A model generated the notes under the pieces. It did not search any database. It was given only the letters and a program-made list of their open reading frames with translations, and was not told the origin of the DNA. DNA of 64,000 nucleotides from Drosophila miranda (taxonomy: Eukaryota > Arthropoda > Insecta > Diptera > Drosophilidae): NCBI RefSeq assembly GCF_003369915.1, contig NC_046674.1:6510001-6574000 (forward strand). The letters run 5' to 3'. Made by a program: the position numbers and the translations under genes. The stretch's first letter is position 1; each line of letters starts with the position of its first letter. Shown one piece after another: positions 45,653-56,815 of this stretch.

Positions 45653-47280
45653 GCACACACCCACACGGACACACGTTGGAAACCTTACAGCGCAGCTTTG
45701 TGCTGTTGCTGCTTCCTCTTCTTCGTTGTGTTCCCTCTTTCAGAGAAAATCAATATACAATTTTTTATTTGCACATTTTCACAGTTTCGCACAAGTTTTC
45801 AAGCCATTTTCCCCATGGAAATTGTATTCTCCATTCATTTGCTTACATTTATTTGGTCTTTGTGGGTAATTTTAATTGATTTTTGCTTGAAATAAAAAAA
45901 TTAAAGACTGGTTTCTGGGGGAGCCCAGTTGCGCTTTAGATAACGAAACGGAGAACGCGTTATTCCGACCCAACCGTCCGCACCAAAGGTAGATACAAAT
46001 CAACTACAAAAAAAGTGGCCGAAGCTGGCTTTAGGCCGAAACCGAGACCGCCTCAGAGAGAGCACAGCGCACAGCACCACAAAATTGGTATGTACCGCCG
46101 TGAGCTAAGCCGATTTCCTCCCTCGAAACCAGTTTGGAGCGCAGGTTGCACTGCGCATGTGTGTGCCCAGAGAGACGGACAGATAGAGAGAGAGAGAGAG
46201 AGCGCGAAGAAGAGAGCAGAGCCATGGCCAACCATCAAAGCACTTGCAAGGTACTTCGGCTGTCGGTTGTTGGCATGGGAAACTGGAGCTGGCTCCAAAA
46301 AGCTTCGATCCAAACATGTCCGATCATGTTTGCAGGCCAAAAAGCTTATGCAGCTGCGGCGACAACAACGAAGCTTTTGGCGTCAATGCAAGAAATGGTA
46401 AACAAAACGCGACAGAGACCGATGATGATAGTACTTCGAATTCAAGATAGTATTTACTTTAAGGCTTTAAGCGTACGTACATTTGTATATATGTATGTAT
46501 GTATGTATATGTATGCATACAAATCCTGGCGATCCGTTTTTTTTATTACCTCAATCTCGGAGACTATAAGAGCTGGATACATCAACGAGACATCCTGGCT
46601 TCAACGCCTATTATCTATTCATCAATCAATAATAATAATAATTTTATTGAAATTATACACAATAGTGAGTTACTCAGTTACATTAGCTCCAATGTAGCTT
46701 TGTACGTAATAGTTGTTCAAATAATAAAGTTTTCAACTCTTTTACACTGGAAAAACGCATTATTTTTTTATACGTGATTGAATTTCCCCCGGCGAGTTTT
46801 ATTTTTGGAGGATCATATTACCTTTTCATAATGATTCTGTTGGCTGATAAGAGTCATTCTGTCATCAAAGTATTGTTATAAAAGAATCGATCGGAAATCT
46901 GGGCGATCCCCTTACACTGCACAACAGGTAGAAAGAACATAAGAACATGATGCAGCAGGTAGCATAATTTCTATGTAAACAAAGATGACTCATGGACACA
47001 AAGCAAAGAGAGTGGTTCTGTTCGCCCTGCAGACCATATTTATGGGACAGCCACGATCCCAATGCCTGCCCCCACTCCGGTCCCTTGTTAGAGCAACAAC
47101 GCCTGTACCCCCACCCCCCCGTCTATGGCCCTAAAGAGGTACATACAACCATCTTGTTGGTTCAAAAAGAGCACCACAAACAACAGGTCCAGTAATTTGT
47201 TATGCCGCCTGCGTGCCTTTCAGGCATTTTCATTTGGTCCATTGCGCATGAGTCATTGGGTTAAGGTATTCGTAGACGGA

Positions 47281-47331
47281 CAGGGTCCAGGGTCCAGGGT
47301 TCCACGGTTCCCAGTTCCAGGTTCCAGGTCC
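47281..47331. repeat. Short degenerate tandem repeat (GGTCCAG/GGTTCCA)
   Basis: Five or six imperfect 7-8 bp units of the form GGTCCAG and GGTTCCA. The same block is in copy B at 56003-56054. Confidence 0.6.
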
Positions 47332-47496
47332 CATTCCCGTCAATCAGTGCCACAAAAGGGAAATGCGATAGGATTTCGTTGCCTTTATCGAGTGCTGTTT
47401 GGAGGGGGATCATGATTTAGGATGCCATCTTTAAGCGATCGTTTTCAACTTAATTGTATAAGTTTGATACATACAAGGATATGATGTTGCCTTTGT

Positions 47497-47750
47497 TATT
47501 ATACCCGGTACTCGACGAGTTTGGGGATATATGCATGTATTTATTAGTTTCGTGTTGGCAGTGGATGTGTGTAAGACCCAGACACACATAGTATATACAT
47601 ATGTACATATATTCTTGATCAGCATCAGCAGCGGACTCGATTTACATAGCCATGTCTGTCTTCCGTCCGTCCGTTCGTCCCGACAACCGCCTAGATCGCA
47701 GAGACTATAGCTAGAGTAACACAATTTTGTACCCAGACTCCTGTGATGTC
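47497..47750. repeat. Dispersed repeat remnant
   Basis: Opens with TTATACCCGGTACTCGACGAG and contains TTCTTGATCAGCATCAGCAG, a run of GTCCGTCCGTTCGTCC, and CTAGATCGCAGAGACTATAG. I remember this kind of text as widely repeated in Drosophila genomes, but cannot assign the family. The counterpart is at 56219-56472. Confidence 0.4.
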
Positions 47751-48062
47751 ACACTGTTCCAAGTGTCCGTCCTCAAGTCCCCAAAACGCAGAAGGACTGC
47801 TGAATCTGGATCTGGATAATGATCCCATAATTTGTATAGCAAGAAGGAATAAATGAAATTGCAGTGGCTACGCTACCCCTTCCACGCGCTTACTCATTCT
47901 TTGTCCCTCCCTCACACACTCTTCCTCGTGGAGTGTGCGGAATGGAGCGAGATAAAACGGCTTGACATTCGAACATAACTAGCGGTCGTGGCTCCTCTCT
48001 GTCTCTCGCAAAATTGACCAAAAAATAAGGTCGTCCCTTTTACGAAGACCGATACACAAAAC

Positions 48063-48093
<31 letters not shown>

Positions 48094-48167
48094 CACCACT
48101 TCTGGCGCATAAATCATAAACTCGGCTCATGTTGAAAGATGGACAAAATAAACATCGTTCTATCGTA

Positions 48168-48226
48168 TACTTACAGGTTTATATCCCCCGATTATAAAAA
48201 ACAATGGGGATATGTTAGGTAAGTAC
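48168..48226. repeat. Imperfect inverted repeat (hairpin) with splice-like arms
   Basis: Arms TATACTTACAGGTTTATATCCCC and its near-complement ending GGGGATATGTTAGGTAAGTACA surround a loop of about 17 bases. The plus strand shows a perfect acceptor (ttacag) and donor (gtaagt) around 42 bp. Conserved in copy B at about 56890-56948. Confidence 0.5.
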
Positions 48227-49783
48227 ACTTGATTGAATACTACATGTAGTTCCATCTTTATTTTATTTGCTTCTCTACTTCCAAACATAAACCACATTCA
48301 AAATGCCTTAGGATTTAAACAATATCATCTTTTACATCTGTATTTGATGTAAACGTATCTGTTTCTGTTTGACAGGATTTAGCTTTCATTAAGCCATTTC
48401 TTTCTCTTCAACGTTCCTCGGTGTAGGGGGTCACAATCTTTTAAATACTGAATGCATTAGTTATACAATATTTAAATTAAAAATATGATGGAATAAATGC
48501 TACGTCGTGCTGTTAATAAACAGCGAGTGCTGCTGATGTTCAGAATGCGTCTGTCTGCCAGGCATTTCTGTGTGTTTTGTTGTTTCCTTTTGTTATACCA
48601 TTTATTATTGTTGAAAAGCTAATTTAGTTTATTAAGTACGTATGGTTTCTCTTTTAGAGCTGCCAACAGTTGATGGGGAAATAATATCATTTAGACTAGA
48701 TGGTAAAAGTGTCATGCAAATTATATGGTTTTAAGATCAGTTTGGTGGTGGCGAAAGCGTTATCCTTACAGCGAAGGAAGCTAAAGGAGATTTATTGGCA
48801 ATGAATAGGCATTCGCGATGGTGTTTGTGGTTCCCATTCCCTGGATGATCATTAGAGATAATAATAATTGTTTTCTTGATATTACCGGGATTGGGGGGTG
48901 GTTCGAAGTCGGACTCGAGAAACGATTTTCAGTAGAGCTTTAGGTATATCGTAGATATTAGGGAAGCAACGAATACACATTTCGCTGTTAGAAGTAATGG
49001 CGGGGTACAAATCGTAAACGAATCTATAAAATAGTAGTCACAAAATTGAGATTATTAATTAATACCGGGGGAATAATAATTGCCATTGAACTATTATATG
49101 TACAATATATATGTAGGTTCTCTGGCTTGTCGGATCTCGTTTCATGGTTTTAATGATAACTTAATGCATAATCATTATATTTAAGTCTCACAGAACTGTT
49201 TTTTGTTTAACGCACTTAAAGTCGACTTATTATAATTTGGGACACTCTTTCCAAGGATCCTCCAATCGAGGTCGAGTATAACCCGATACTCTCACGTATT
49301 TATTGTCGTTCTCACTACTACATAGCTTTCTTGGTGGCTATTACTTTCTTTCCGCTCGACAAAGGAGGAGTAATTATATTCAACTCTTTACGGGATAATA
49401 TTTTATATTAATAACAACGGAATGGTATGGTTTTTTTACAGCTTTTTTATGGGTAGTTGAGCGTTTTTGGGAAGTACATATATATTCTGTGTCTGTTTAT
49501 CTGTGTGTTTTGGCTTTGTATGTTTTTTAAGATGGGTGTAAATTAGTTTGGCTTGGCATTCGGATGCTCAGCTTCTTCCCAATAAACGCATCGAAACCCC
49601 CTTTTGAGATATACCCCAGATATACTATCTGATTGAAAGGAATATATGTTTTGTGTGATGTGTAGTTTACCCTGTTGACATATTCTGTTCTGTTCTGCTC
49701 TCGATATATATATATGTTATATATCTGCTATATATATAGTCAGGTACGCGTAAGCATTCGTTTCACTGTTTAGTGGAAATCTA

Positions 49784-52178
49784 CTACGAGGAACATTTCT
49801 TTTTGTTAAGTGTATGGGAGGAGTGGGGTGAGGGATATATTGTGTGTTTTTTTTGTTTGCCGCTTGGCTGCGACTCGCTCGCCTCCAAATCCCTCGATTC
49901 CCCCTCCACGGGAACAACATTCGGCCCTTCCGCATCCCCGTTCTCGTCATCATCGTCATCACTGGAGTCCGCAAAGGTGTGCAAGGTAAGTCTGGCTTGG
50001 AAATCGTTCAAGGCCTGCTCGAAAAGATCGATGGTGTGCTGGTTGCTGGCTATCACCTGCTGGGTGTTCAACAGATCCTCTGTGGCGCTGAACAGGAGAT
50101 CTTGAATAGAGCTGGAGTGTGAGGAGGCAAGCGAGCGCGATGTATGTGCAACTGCTCCTGGTGCTGCTGCTGTTTCAGAGTCCTGTAGATTGTTTGACAT
50201 GATTTGCTCACCGCTGCTGCTGCTGGGATCCTCGCGGATGTTGCTGGCCGCCAGTCCCCGCGTCAGCTCATCCGCATGGGCCAGCGTGGAGCCAATGATG
50301 TCGCTGGCAATCCGGATGGCAGCGTCTGTGGCGGCAATATGAAATGAAATGAAACTAGACGCAGCTGCTGCTGCTGTATTTGTCGTCGGTAGCCGGCCAC
50401 GAGTATGGAGCAGGATTTTTCGCCCTTCTTGAAGGCCTCCTCAATGTCTTGGCTGGTGCGGTCATCGTATTGCCACCAACCTGAAGATTTACGACAAGAA
50501 TGTTTTTGGAGTGCGACCTCGTTTGGGTCGTTAATCACAGTTTGTTTCGTGTTCTTTGGTTTTTTTGGATGTGGGGATGGGCGGCGGTGGATGGGGGTTG
50601 AGGGATGGAATTTCGGATTGTGGTTAGTTGGAAGCGGGGGGCATGGGAATCCCGGCCACGCCTTTGTAGTTGGCAGGTGGTGGGTCCCCGTTACGGCGCC
50701 TCTGAATGGCTCGAGTCTTGAATGGGTACGGCTGAATCTGGCGCATTTTACAAAAGTCGATGAAACATATCAACCCACATATCATCACCATCAAACGACT
50801 GGGGTGATTATTCTCACTAGCGGCGCTGCTCTGCGGCTGAACGACGCCACCGTATACGTAAAGGTGTCCTATTTCATCAGGATCATTCGAAATATTGATA
50901 CGGCGCCAACCATTGCCACGCCGTTCTGGTTCTTGAGACTGCAACGACGACGGCGGCGATGGTACCTCCTCCTGGGGATTATCCTTCTTATAGGTCTCGT
51001 ATTTCTCAAAGCCCTCTTCGATCTCTTCGTTGGTTCGCTTATCGTAGGCCCACCAGCCCTCTAAATTATGGTGAGTGGTGAGGGGTGAGTGCTTTTTGGT
51101 CTGGGCTGATGAGTTATCGTCTGGGAAATGCGGGGCGCCCGACACCAGAAATTATGCATGCTAGACTTACCGTTGCGTCCCTCGTAGTACCATTGATAGC
51201 CATCCTCAGTGGCGCGGGTGGCGAAAATGTCCTCGATGCCATTCACCAGGGTTGGGTTCTCCAGAAATTCGGTGGGGAACTCGCGTCGGCACAGGGCACA
51301 ACGACGATTCAGGTAAGCAACTCCCTACAAAAAGAGACGGGATACATTTCGTTAGATAAATGCCGTCTCCCCCTCCACGCAAGCCACTGCCGTTGGATCC
51401 AGTTGCAAGCTCTCCCAGCAGCCAACTGGAAAATGCATTCAAGTGCTAATTGAAATACTTGTCCAAGGCCCAAACTTGTTGGTGATCAAAATTTGAAATT
51501 GGACAAGTTTTCAGCCGGAAGCCAATGGAAACATGTATCTGTGCTGTGCACGATTGTGCCACCTGGTAACTGGCAACTGGTGGCAATGCTAATCAATCGA
51601 ACTGCCAGCAGGCACCAAAGGGCTCAGAACAGCCTTGAACCTGCCTACGTGCTCCACGATACTCGCTCACCAACGGCGAATATTCAAAACTCGATTTGAC
51701 GACGCGCTTCGCATAGGCAAGTGGCGGCGGAGAGGCTTCCGCATTTCGCGGGGCGGGTACTACGCACCTTTACGCAAAGGAAGCAAAAAATGTGGCCGCA
51801 AGGGAGACGAGCTGGATGGATGCAAGTCTCGAGGCAGACGGCGCATTCCAAGGGAGCGCCCCCTGTGCCGGATGGTCCATCAAGTGCGGGAGGACCTACA
51901 AGAAAAAAAAAAAGGCATACAGCGGGTGAACACACGATTGACGGTTGCCTGGGTTGAAGGGGCTTACCCGTTTCCCCGTTGGTGGCGGTGGCCACAGGAG
52001 AGGCTCCTGTCTGAGGAGCAGCGCCAACAATGCCACTGGCGTCACTGGCGGCAGCAGCAGCCGAAGTGGACGGCATGTCGCGGGTGAGATCAATGGTCTC
52101 CAAGTACACCAATTCCTCCTCTTCGTCTGAGGAAATCACGATGACTTCGTTATTTATATCTTCGTTATAATTCGACAT
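49784..52178 (-). pseudogene. Iduna: Iduna copy A: RING E3 ligase gene with the standard WWE exon broken
   Basis: Exons on the minus strand: 52178-51968, 51895-51768, 51324-51171, then an alternative WWE exon 51060-50624, then the remains of the standard last exon from 50480. The start and RING are intact (C3HC4 with [16 protein letters not shown] and RRCALC). Splicing to the standard exon gives [16 protein letters not shown] as far as LVAGY. There, a 175-bp deletion (relative to 59474-59648 of copy B) shifts the frame, and the protein stops at 50263 after 236 residues. The native stop region at 3' is also missing. Splicing to the alternative exon instead still gives an intact 309-residue protein. 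So this copy is dead for standard PAR binding but may be alive for the alternative form. Confidence 0.85.
50624..51060 (-). CDS. Iduna: Alternative WWE-like terminal exon of Iduna-A
   Basis: 145 codons from an ATTTAG acceptor to TAA, joining exon 3 in phase (G|AG). It begins [21 protein letters not shown], clearly related to [20 protein letters not shown] of the standard exon. It ends with [31 protein letters not shown], which aligns with [14 protein letters not shown] and IPKKGVAG. Between the halves lies an extra stretch of roughly 60 residues. I infer a duplicated, diverged WWE domain with an insert. Same length as in copy B. Confidence 0.7.
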
Positions 52179-52328
52179 TTCGTTAACAACTAAAACTTAT
52201 TTAACAATATAAAAAAACGAAGGGAACGTCTCGGACGTATGTTTTCGCTTTTTTTTTCGTTTCTCAACAACAAAAAAGTGAAACCAAAAATGGTAGGCTA
52301 TTAGGGATGTCCAATTGATATACTAATA

Positions 52329-52336
52329 TATCGATA
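52329..52336. promoter_or_regulatory. DRE upstream of Iduna-A
   Basis: TATCGATA about 150 bp before the Iduna-A start codon. The same element is kept in copy B at 61594-61601. Confidence 0.5.
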
Positions 52337-52713
52337 TATTTGGTGTGGTTGTAATATATTTGAGTGATACTTTTTGAAGGGCTCGATACTTTTGTGCGAT
52401 AAACGCAACTTAACGGCGCCTTATTTCAAAATCTTTGTTGGTACTTCCGTGCCCAGGAAACACAAGGAAGTTTTAGTCGCGCGTCGGCAAAGATCGGTTT
52501 TCTCTCTTTGAGTACGTTTGCTTTTTATCATTTCACCACAATTTATTAATAGCACGTGTTTGTTGAAAGCCATTACTATTCCTTTATTTTGGGTGCTATT
52601 TTTGCATAGATTTCCATCTGAAATCATTGAACCCAGCCTATTCTACGGAAAACAAGGAAGCTATCCCCCTAATTTGGTATCTAGACAGCTGATTAATATC
52701 TAATTGAGTTTTT

Positions 52714-52859
52714 TATACCCTTTCAGGTGGGTATCCTGATGTGTCGTGTCAATAGTTAAGTGTATTTGCCATTTTTTATATATAATAGTATAGCTCAATA
52801 AGATTAAATGGAAACAATCGATTCGCAAGGATATCTAAAGCTTCGGCCCCCGAACTTAG
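52714..52859. repeat. DINE-1-like element in copy B
   Basis: Counterpart of 43989-44134 with a few point differences (for example CAAGGATATC for CAAGGGTATC). Confidence 0.45.
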
Positions 52860-53122
52860 TATTTTTCTTATTTGATATTGAAAAAAATCAATTATAATGT
52901 ATTTGGGAAACTGATCGAGCGACCTGTTGAATATTTCCGAGCCCGCTTTCGGAATCTACCCGAAGCGCGCTAGAGTTTTTTTTTCTCAGTGTACGTACGC
53001 TGAAGGTCGATTACCTCGCACTTGAGCACGATCTGACGGAATTTTCTTAAAAAATGATTTAAAATAAATGCAAGTATTTTCAGTTTTGTTTTTTTTTTTT
53101 TTGTAAATCGTGCGAAACTTAC

Positions 53123-53277
53123 CTTCTCCGCAGGTTATCCGTTTGATCCAGCGACAGGTTGGGACTACTGCCGTGGTGTCGCCTCCGGCCGTACAATTGC
53201 TGCCGGGAGGCGGTAGCGGCGGCGACACTGACCAAATCATCGCGACTCTTGCTCAGACTGTCGCTAAATGGTTGCAT
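53123..53277 (-). CDS. wnd: Candidate wnd first coding exon, copy B
   Basis: All 155 bases are identical to 44397-44551, including the donor. If used for wnd it would splice over a 12-kb intron that contains all of Iduna-A. It would give the same N-terminal 51 residues from a second promoter. Confidence 0.45.
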
Positions 53278-54332
53278 TGTCCGTGAGAGAGAGTTTTAGA
53301 GTGGTCTGCGGACTCCTTACGACATGCTTGGCTGTTTGGTGGGGGGGGGGGTTTATCTGCGGAAGGTCAAGTGATTTGGTATCAAAGGTTTCAGAACCTC
53401 GGTGAACTCCACACAAATTCGCGCGCTCGCGCATTAACCTGTAATCTTTTATCAATGAACAACGCCAAAGCACACAAAATCAATAAGAGACGACGTCAAA
53501 CGGCAAAATGCGCAGGATGTGCTCTGCGTACGACAGCGAGAGAGAGGGCGGGCGGTCAAAGTCGTTTGTTCCTTGTCGTCACGGGGAGAGCCCACGCAAA
53601 TTCAAGTAAGCTTGTTGTAGTCTACTAAAAGATACCCCTATATAGATTTCATCTCATTTCTATCTACAAGAGTATTTGGTAGTATCTCACTCATCCCATT
53701 AGAATTAGTTACGCTATGTACTTTCATGTATTTTTATCTGTCCAAGGTAATCCTGAGCAAGACTCCATATCTATGATTTTGAATGCTTCCTTTTGCCTGT
53801 TACCCTTTGCACCCTTTGCACGGTACCTTGCAAGCCATAAAGTCAAAGCAGCAAAGAAAGCGTGAGATTTTGTTCGCATGAACAGCGATGAAGATGAAGA
53901 AGAAGAAGGAAGAGTCGGCCACCTTTCAGTTCAATAATTACATTTGTCCATTTCACATTCCGCATAACGTCCAATTGTACATGTGTATACATACGGTATT
54001 TCTTTCACTTTCAAAGTGCAGTCTGAGCTATTTTTATGATGCCTTTAAAAGGCAAATTACAAAAAAGAACACACTTGCACATCCACCATCGAGTATTTCT
54101 GCATGCCTGTGTGTGCACATACATGCACATGTACGTATGCATGTACATATGTACATGTGTAAATCCACTTCTTCTGCTTTTTGCCTTTGCCGTGCTTTTG
54201 GTGCTGCTGGTTCTTGGTTTTGTGGGGGTTTTTTTTTAACTTGGCTAAAGCTAGAACATAACAAAAAAAAAGACATTTAGCCACACACACCAATACACTT
54301 TTTTCTCTATTTCTGTACTCCTCTCCGACTCT

Positions 54333-54376
<44 letters not shown>

Positions 54377-56784
54377 GCACACACCCACACGGACACACGT
54401 TGGAAACCTTACAGCGCAGCTTTGTGCTGTTGCTGCTTCCTCTTCTTCGTTGTGTTCCCTCTTTCAGAGAAAATCAATATACAATTTTTTATTTGCACAT
54501 TTTCACAGTTTCGCACAAGTTTTCAAGCCATTTTCCCCATGGAAATTGTATTCTCCATTCATTTGCTTACATTTATTTGGTCTTTGTGGGTAATTTTAAT
54601 TGATTTTTGCTTGAAATAAAAAAATTAAAGACTGGTTTCTGGGGGAGCCCAGTTGCGCTTTAGATAACGAAACGGAGAACGCGTTATTCCGACCCAACCG
54701 TCCGCACCAAAGGTAGATACAAATCAACTACAAAAAAAGTGGCCGAAGCTGGCTTTAGGCCGAAACCGAGACCGCCTCAGAGAGAGCACAGCGCACAGCA
54801 CCACAAAATTGGTATGTACCGCCGTGAGCTAAGCCGATTTCCTCCCTCGAAACCAGTTTGGAGCGCAGGTTGCACTGCGCATGTGTGTGCCCAGAGAGAC
54901 GGACAGATAGAGAGAGAGAGAGAGCACGAAGAAGAGAGCAGAGCCATGGCCAACCATCAAAGCACTTGCAAGGTACTTAGGCTGTCGGTTGTTGGCATGG
55001 GAAACTGGAGCTGGCTCCAAAAAGCTTCGATCCAAACATGTCCGATCATGTTTGCAGGCCAAAAAGCTTATGCAGCTGCGGCGACAACAACGAAGCTTTT
55101 GGCGTCAATGCAAGAAATGGTAAACAAAACGCGACAGAGACCGATGATGATAGTACTTCGAATTCAAGATAGTATTTACTTTAAGGCTTTAAGCGTACGT
55201 ACATTTGTATATATGTATGTATGTATGTATATGTATGCATACAAATCCTGGCGATCCGTTTTTTTTATTACCTCAATCTCGGAGACTATAAGAGCTGGAT
55301 ACATCAACGAGACATCCTGGCTTCAACGCCTATTATCTATTCATCAATCAATAATAATAATAATTTTATTGAAATTATACACAATAGTGAGTTACTCAGT
55401 TACATTAGCTCCAATGTAGCTTTGTACGTAATAGTTGTTCAAATAATAAAGTTTTCAACTCTTTTACACTGGAAAAACGCATTATTTTTTTATACGTGAT
55501 TGAATTTCCCCCGGCGAGTTTTATTTTTGGAGGATCATATTACCTTTTCATAATGATTCTGTTGGCTGATAAGAGTCATTCTGTCATCAAAGTATTGTTA
55601 TAAAAGAATCGATCGGAAATCTGGGCGATCCCCTTACACTGCACAACAGGTAGAAAGAACATAAGAACATGATGCAGCAGGTAGCATAATTTCTATGTAA
55701 ACAAAGATGACTCATGGACACAAAGCAAAGAGAGTGGTTCTGTTCGCCCTGCAGACCATATTTATGGGACAGCCACGATCCCAATGCCTGCCCCCACTCC
55801 GGTCCCTTGTTAGAGCAACAACGCCTGTACCCCCACCCCCCCGTCTATGGCCCTAAAGAGGTACATACAACCATCTTGTTGGTTCAAAAAGAGCACCACA
55901 AACAACAGGTCCAGTAATTTGTTATGCCGCCTGCGTGCCTTTCAGGCATTTTCATTTGGTCCATTGCGCATGAGTCATTGGGTTAAGGTATTCGTAGACG
56001 GACAGGGTCCAGGGTCCAGGGTTCCACGGTTCCCAGTTCCAGGTTCCAGGTCCCATTCCCGTCAATCAGTGCCACAAAAGGGAAATGCGATAGGATTTCG
56101 TTGCCTTTATCGAGTGCTGTTTGGAGGGGGATCATGATTTAGGATGCCATCTTTAAGCGATCGTTTTCAACTTAATTGTATAAGTTTGATACATACAAGG
56201 ATATGATGTTGCCTTTGTTATTATACCCGGTACTCGACGAGTTTGGGGATATATGCATGTATTTATTAGTTTCGTGTTGGCAGTGGATGTGTGTAAGACC
56301 CAGACACACATAGTATATACATATGTACATATATTCTTGATCAGCATCAGCAGCGGACTCGATTTACATAGCCATGTCTGTCTTCCGTCCGTCCGTTCGT
56401 CCCGACAACCGCCTAGATCGCAGAGACTATAGCTAGAGTAACACAATTTTGTACCCAGACTCCTGTGATGTCACACTGTTCCAAGTGTCCGTCCTCAAGT
56501 CCCCAAAACGCAGAAGGACTGCTGAATCTGGATCTGGATAATGATCCCATAATTTGTATAGCAAGAAGGAATAAATGAAATTGCAGTGGCTACGCTACCC
56601 CTTCCACGCGCTTACTCATTCTTTGTCCCTCCCTCACACACTCTTCCTCGTGGAGTGTGCGGAATGGAGCGAGATAAAACGGCTTGACATTCGAACATAA
56701 CTAGCGGTCGTGGCTCCTCTCTGTCTCTCGCAAAATTGACCAACAAATAAGGTCGTCCCTTTTACGAAGACCGATACACAAAAC

Positions 56785-56815
<31 letters not shown>

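Larger units (their letters stand above)
44552..49783. other. Noncoding part of copy A
   Basis: About 5.2 kb with no supported gene. It holds a poly-G run (about 44615-44628), a (CA)n tract, GA-rich runs (46183-46202, 48071-48092), a GGTCCAG-type short tandem repeat (47281-47331), a dispersed repeat (47497-47750) and an inverted repeat (48168-48226). The right end, from about 48400, is probably Iduna-A 3' untranslated or flanking sequence. Predicted frames here are low-complexity. Confidence 0.5.
43736..52459. repeat. Tandem segmental duplication, copy A (8,724 bp)
   Basis: Colinear and nearly identical with 52462-61724. It begins at ACAAGGAAG (43736) and ends at CCAGGAA (52459), where two filler bases (AC) join it to copy B. 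The offset between copies is 8,726 bp on the left and 9,265 bp on the right; the difference is due to indels. It contains a wnd-type first exon and the Iduna-A gene. Noncoding divergence looks well under 1 percent by eye, so the duplication is young or is an assembly of two haplotypes. Confidence 0.92.

Noticed and set aside
46015-46697. Plus-strand frames in copies A and B around 46.0-46.7 and 54.7-55.4 kb
   Set aside because: The frame differs between copies because of a GA-repeat indel, composition is low-complexity and no family is recognised.
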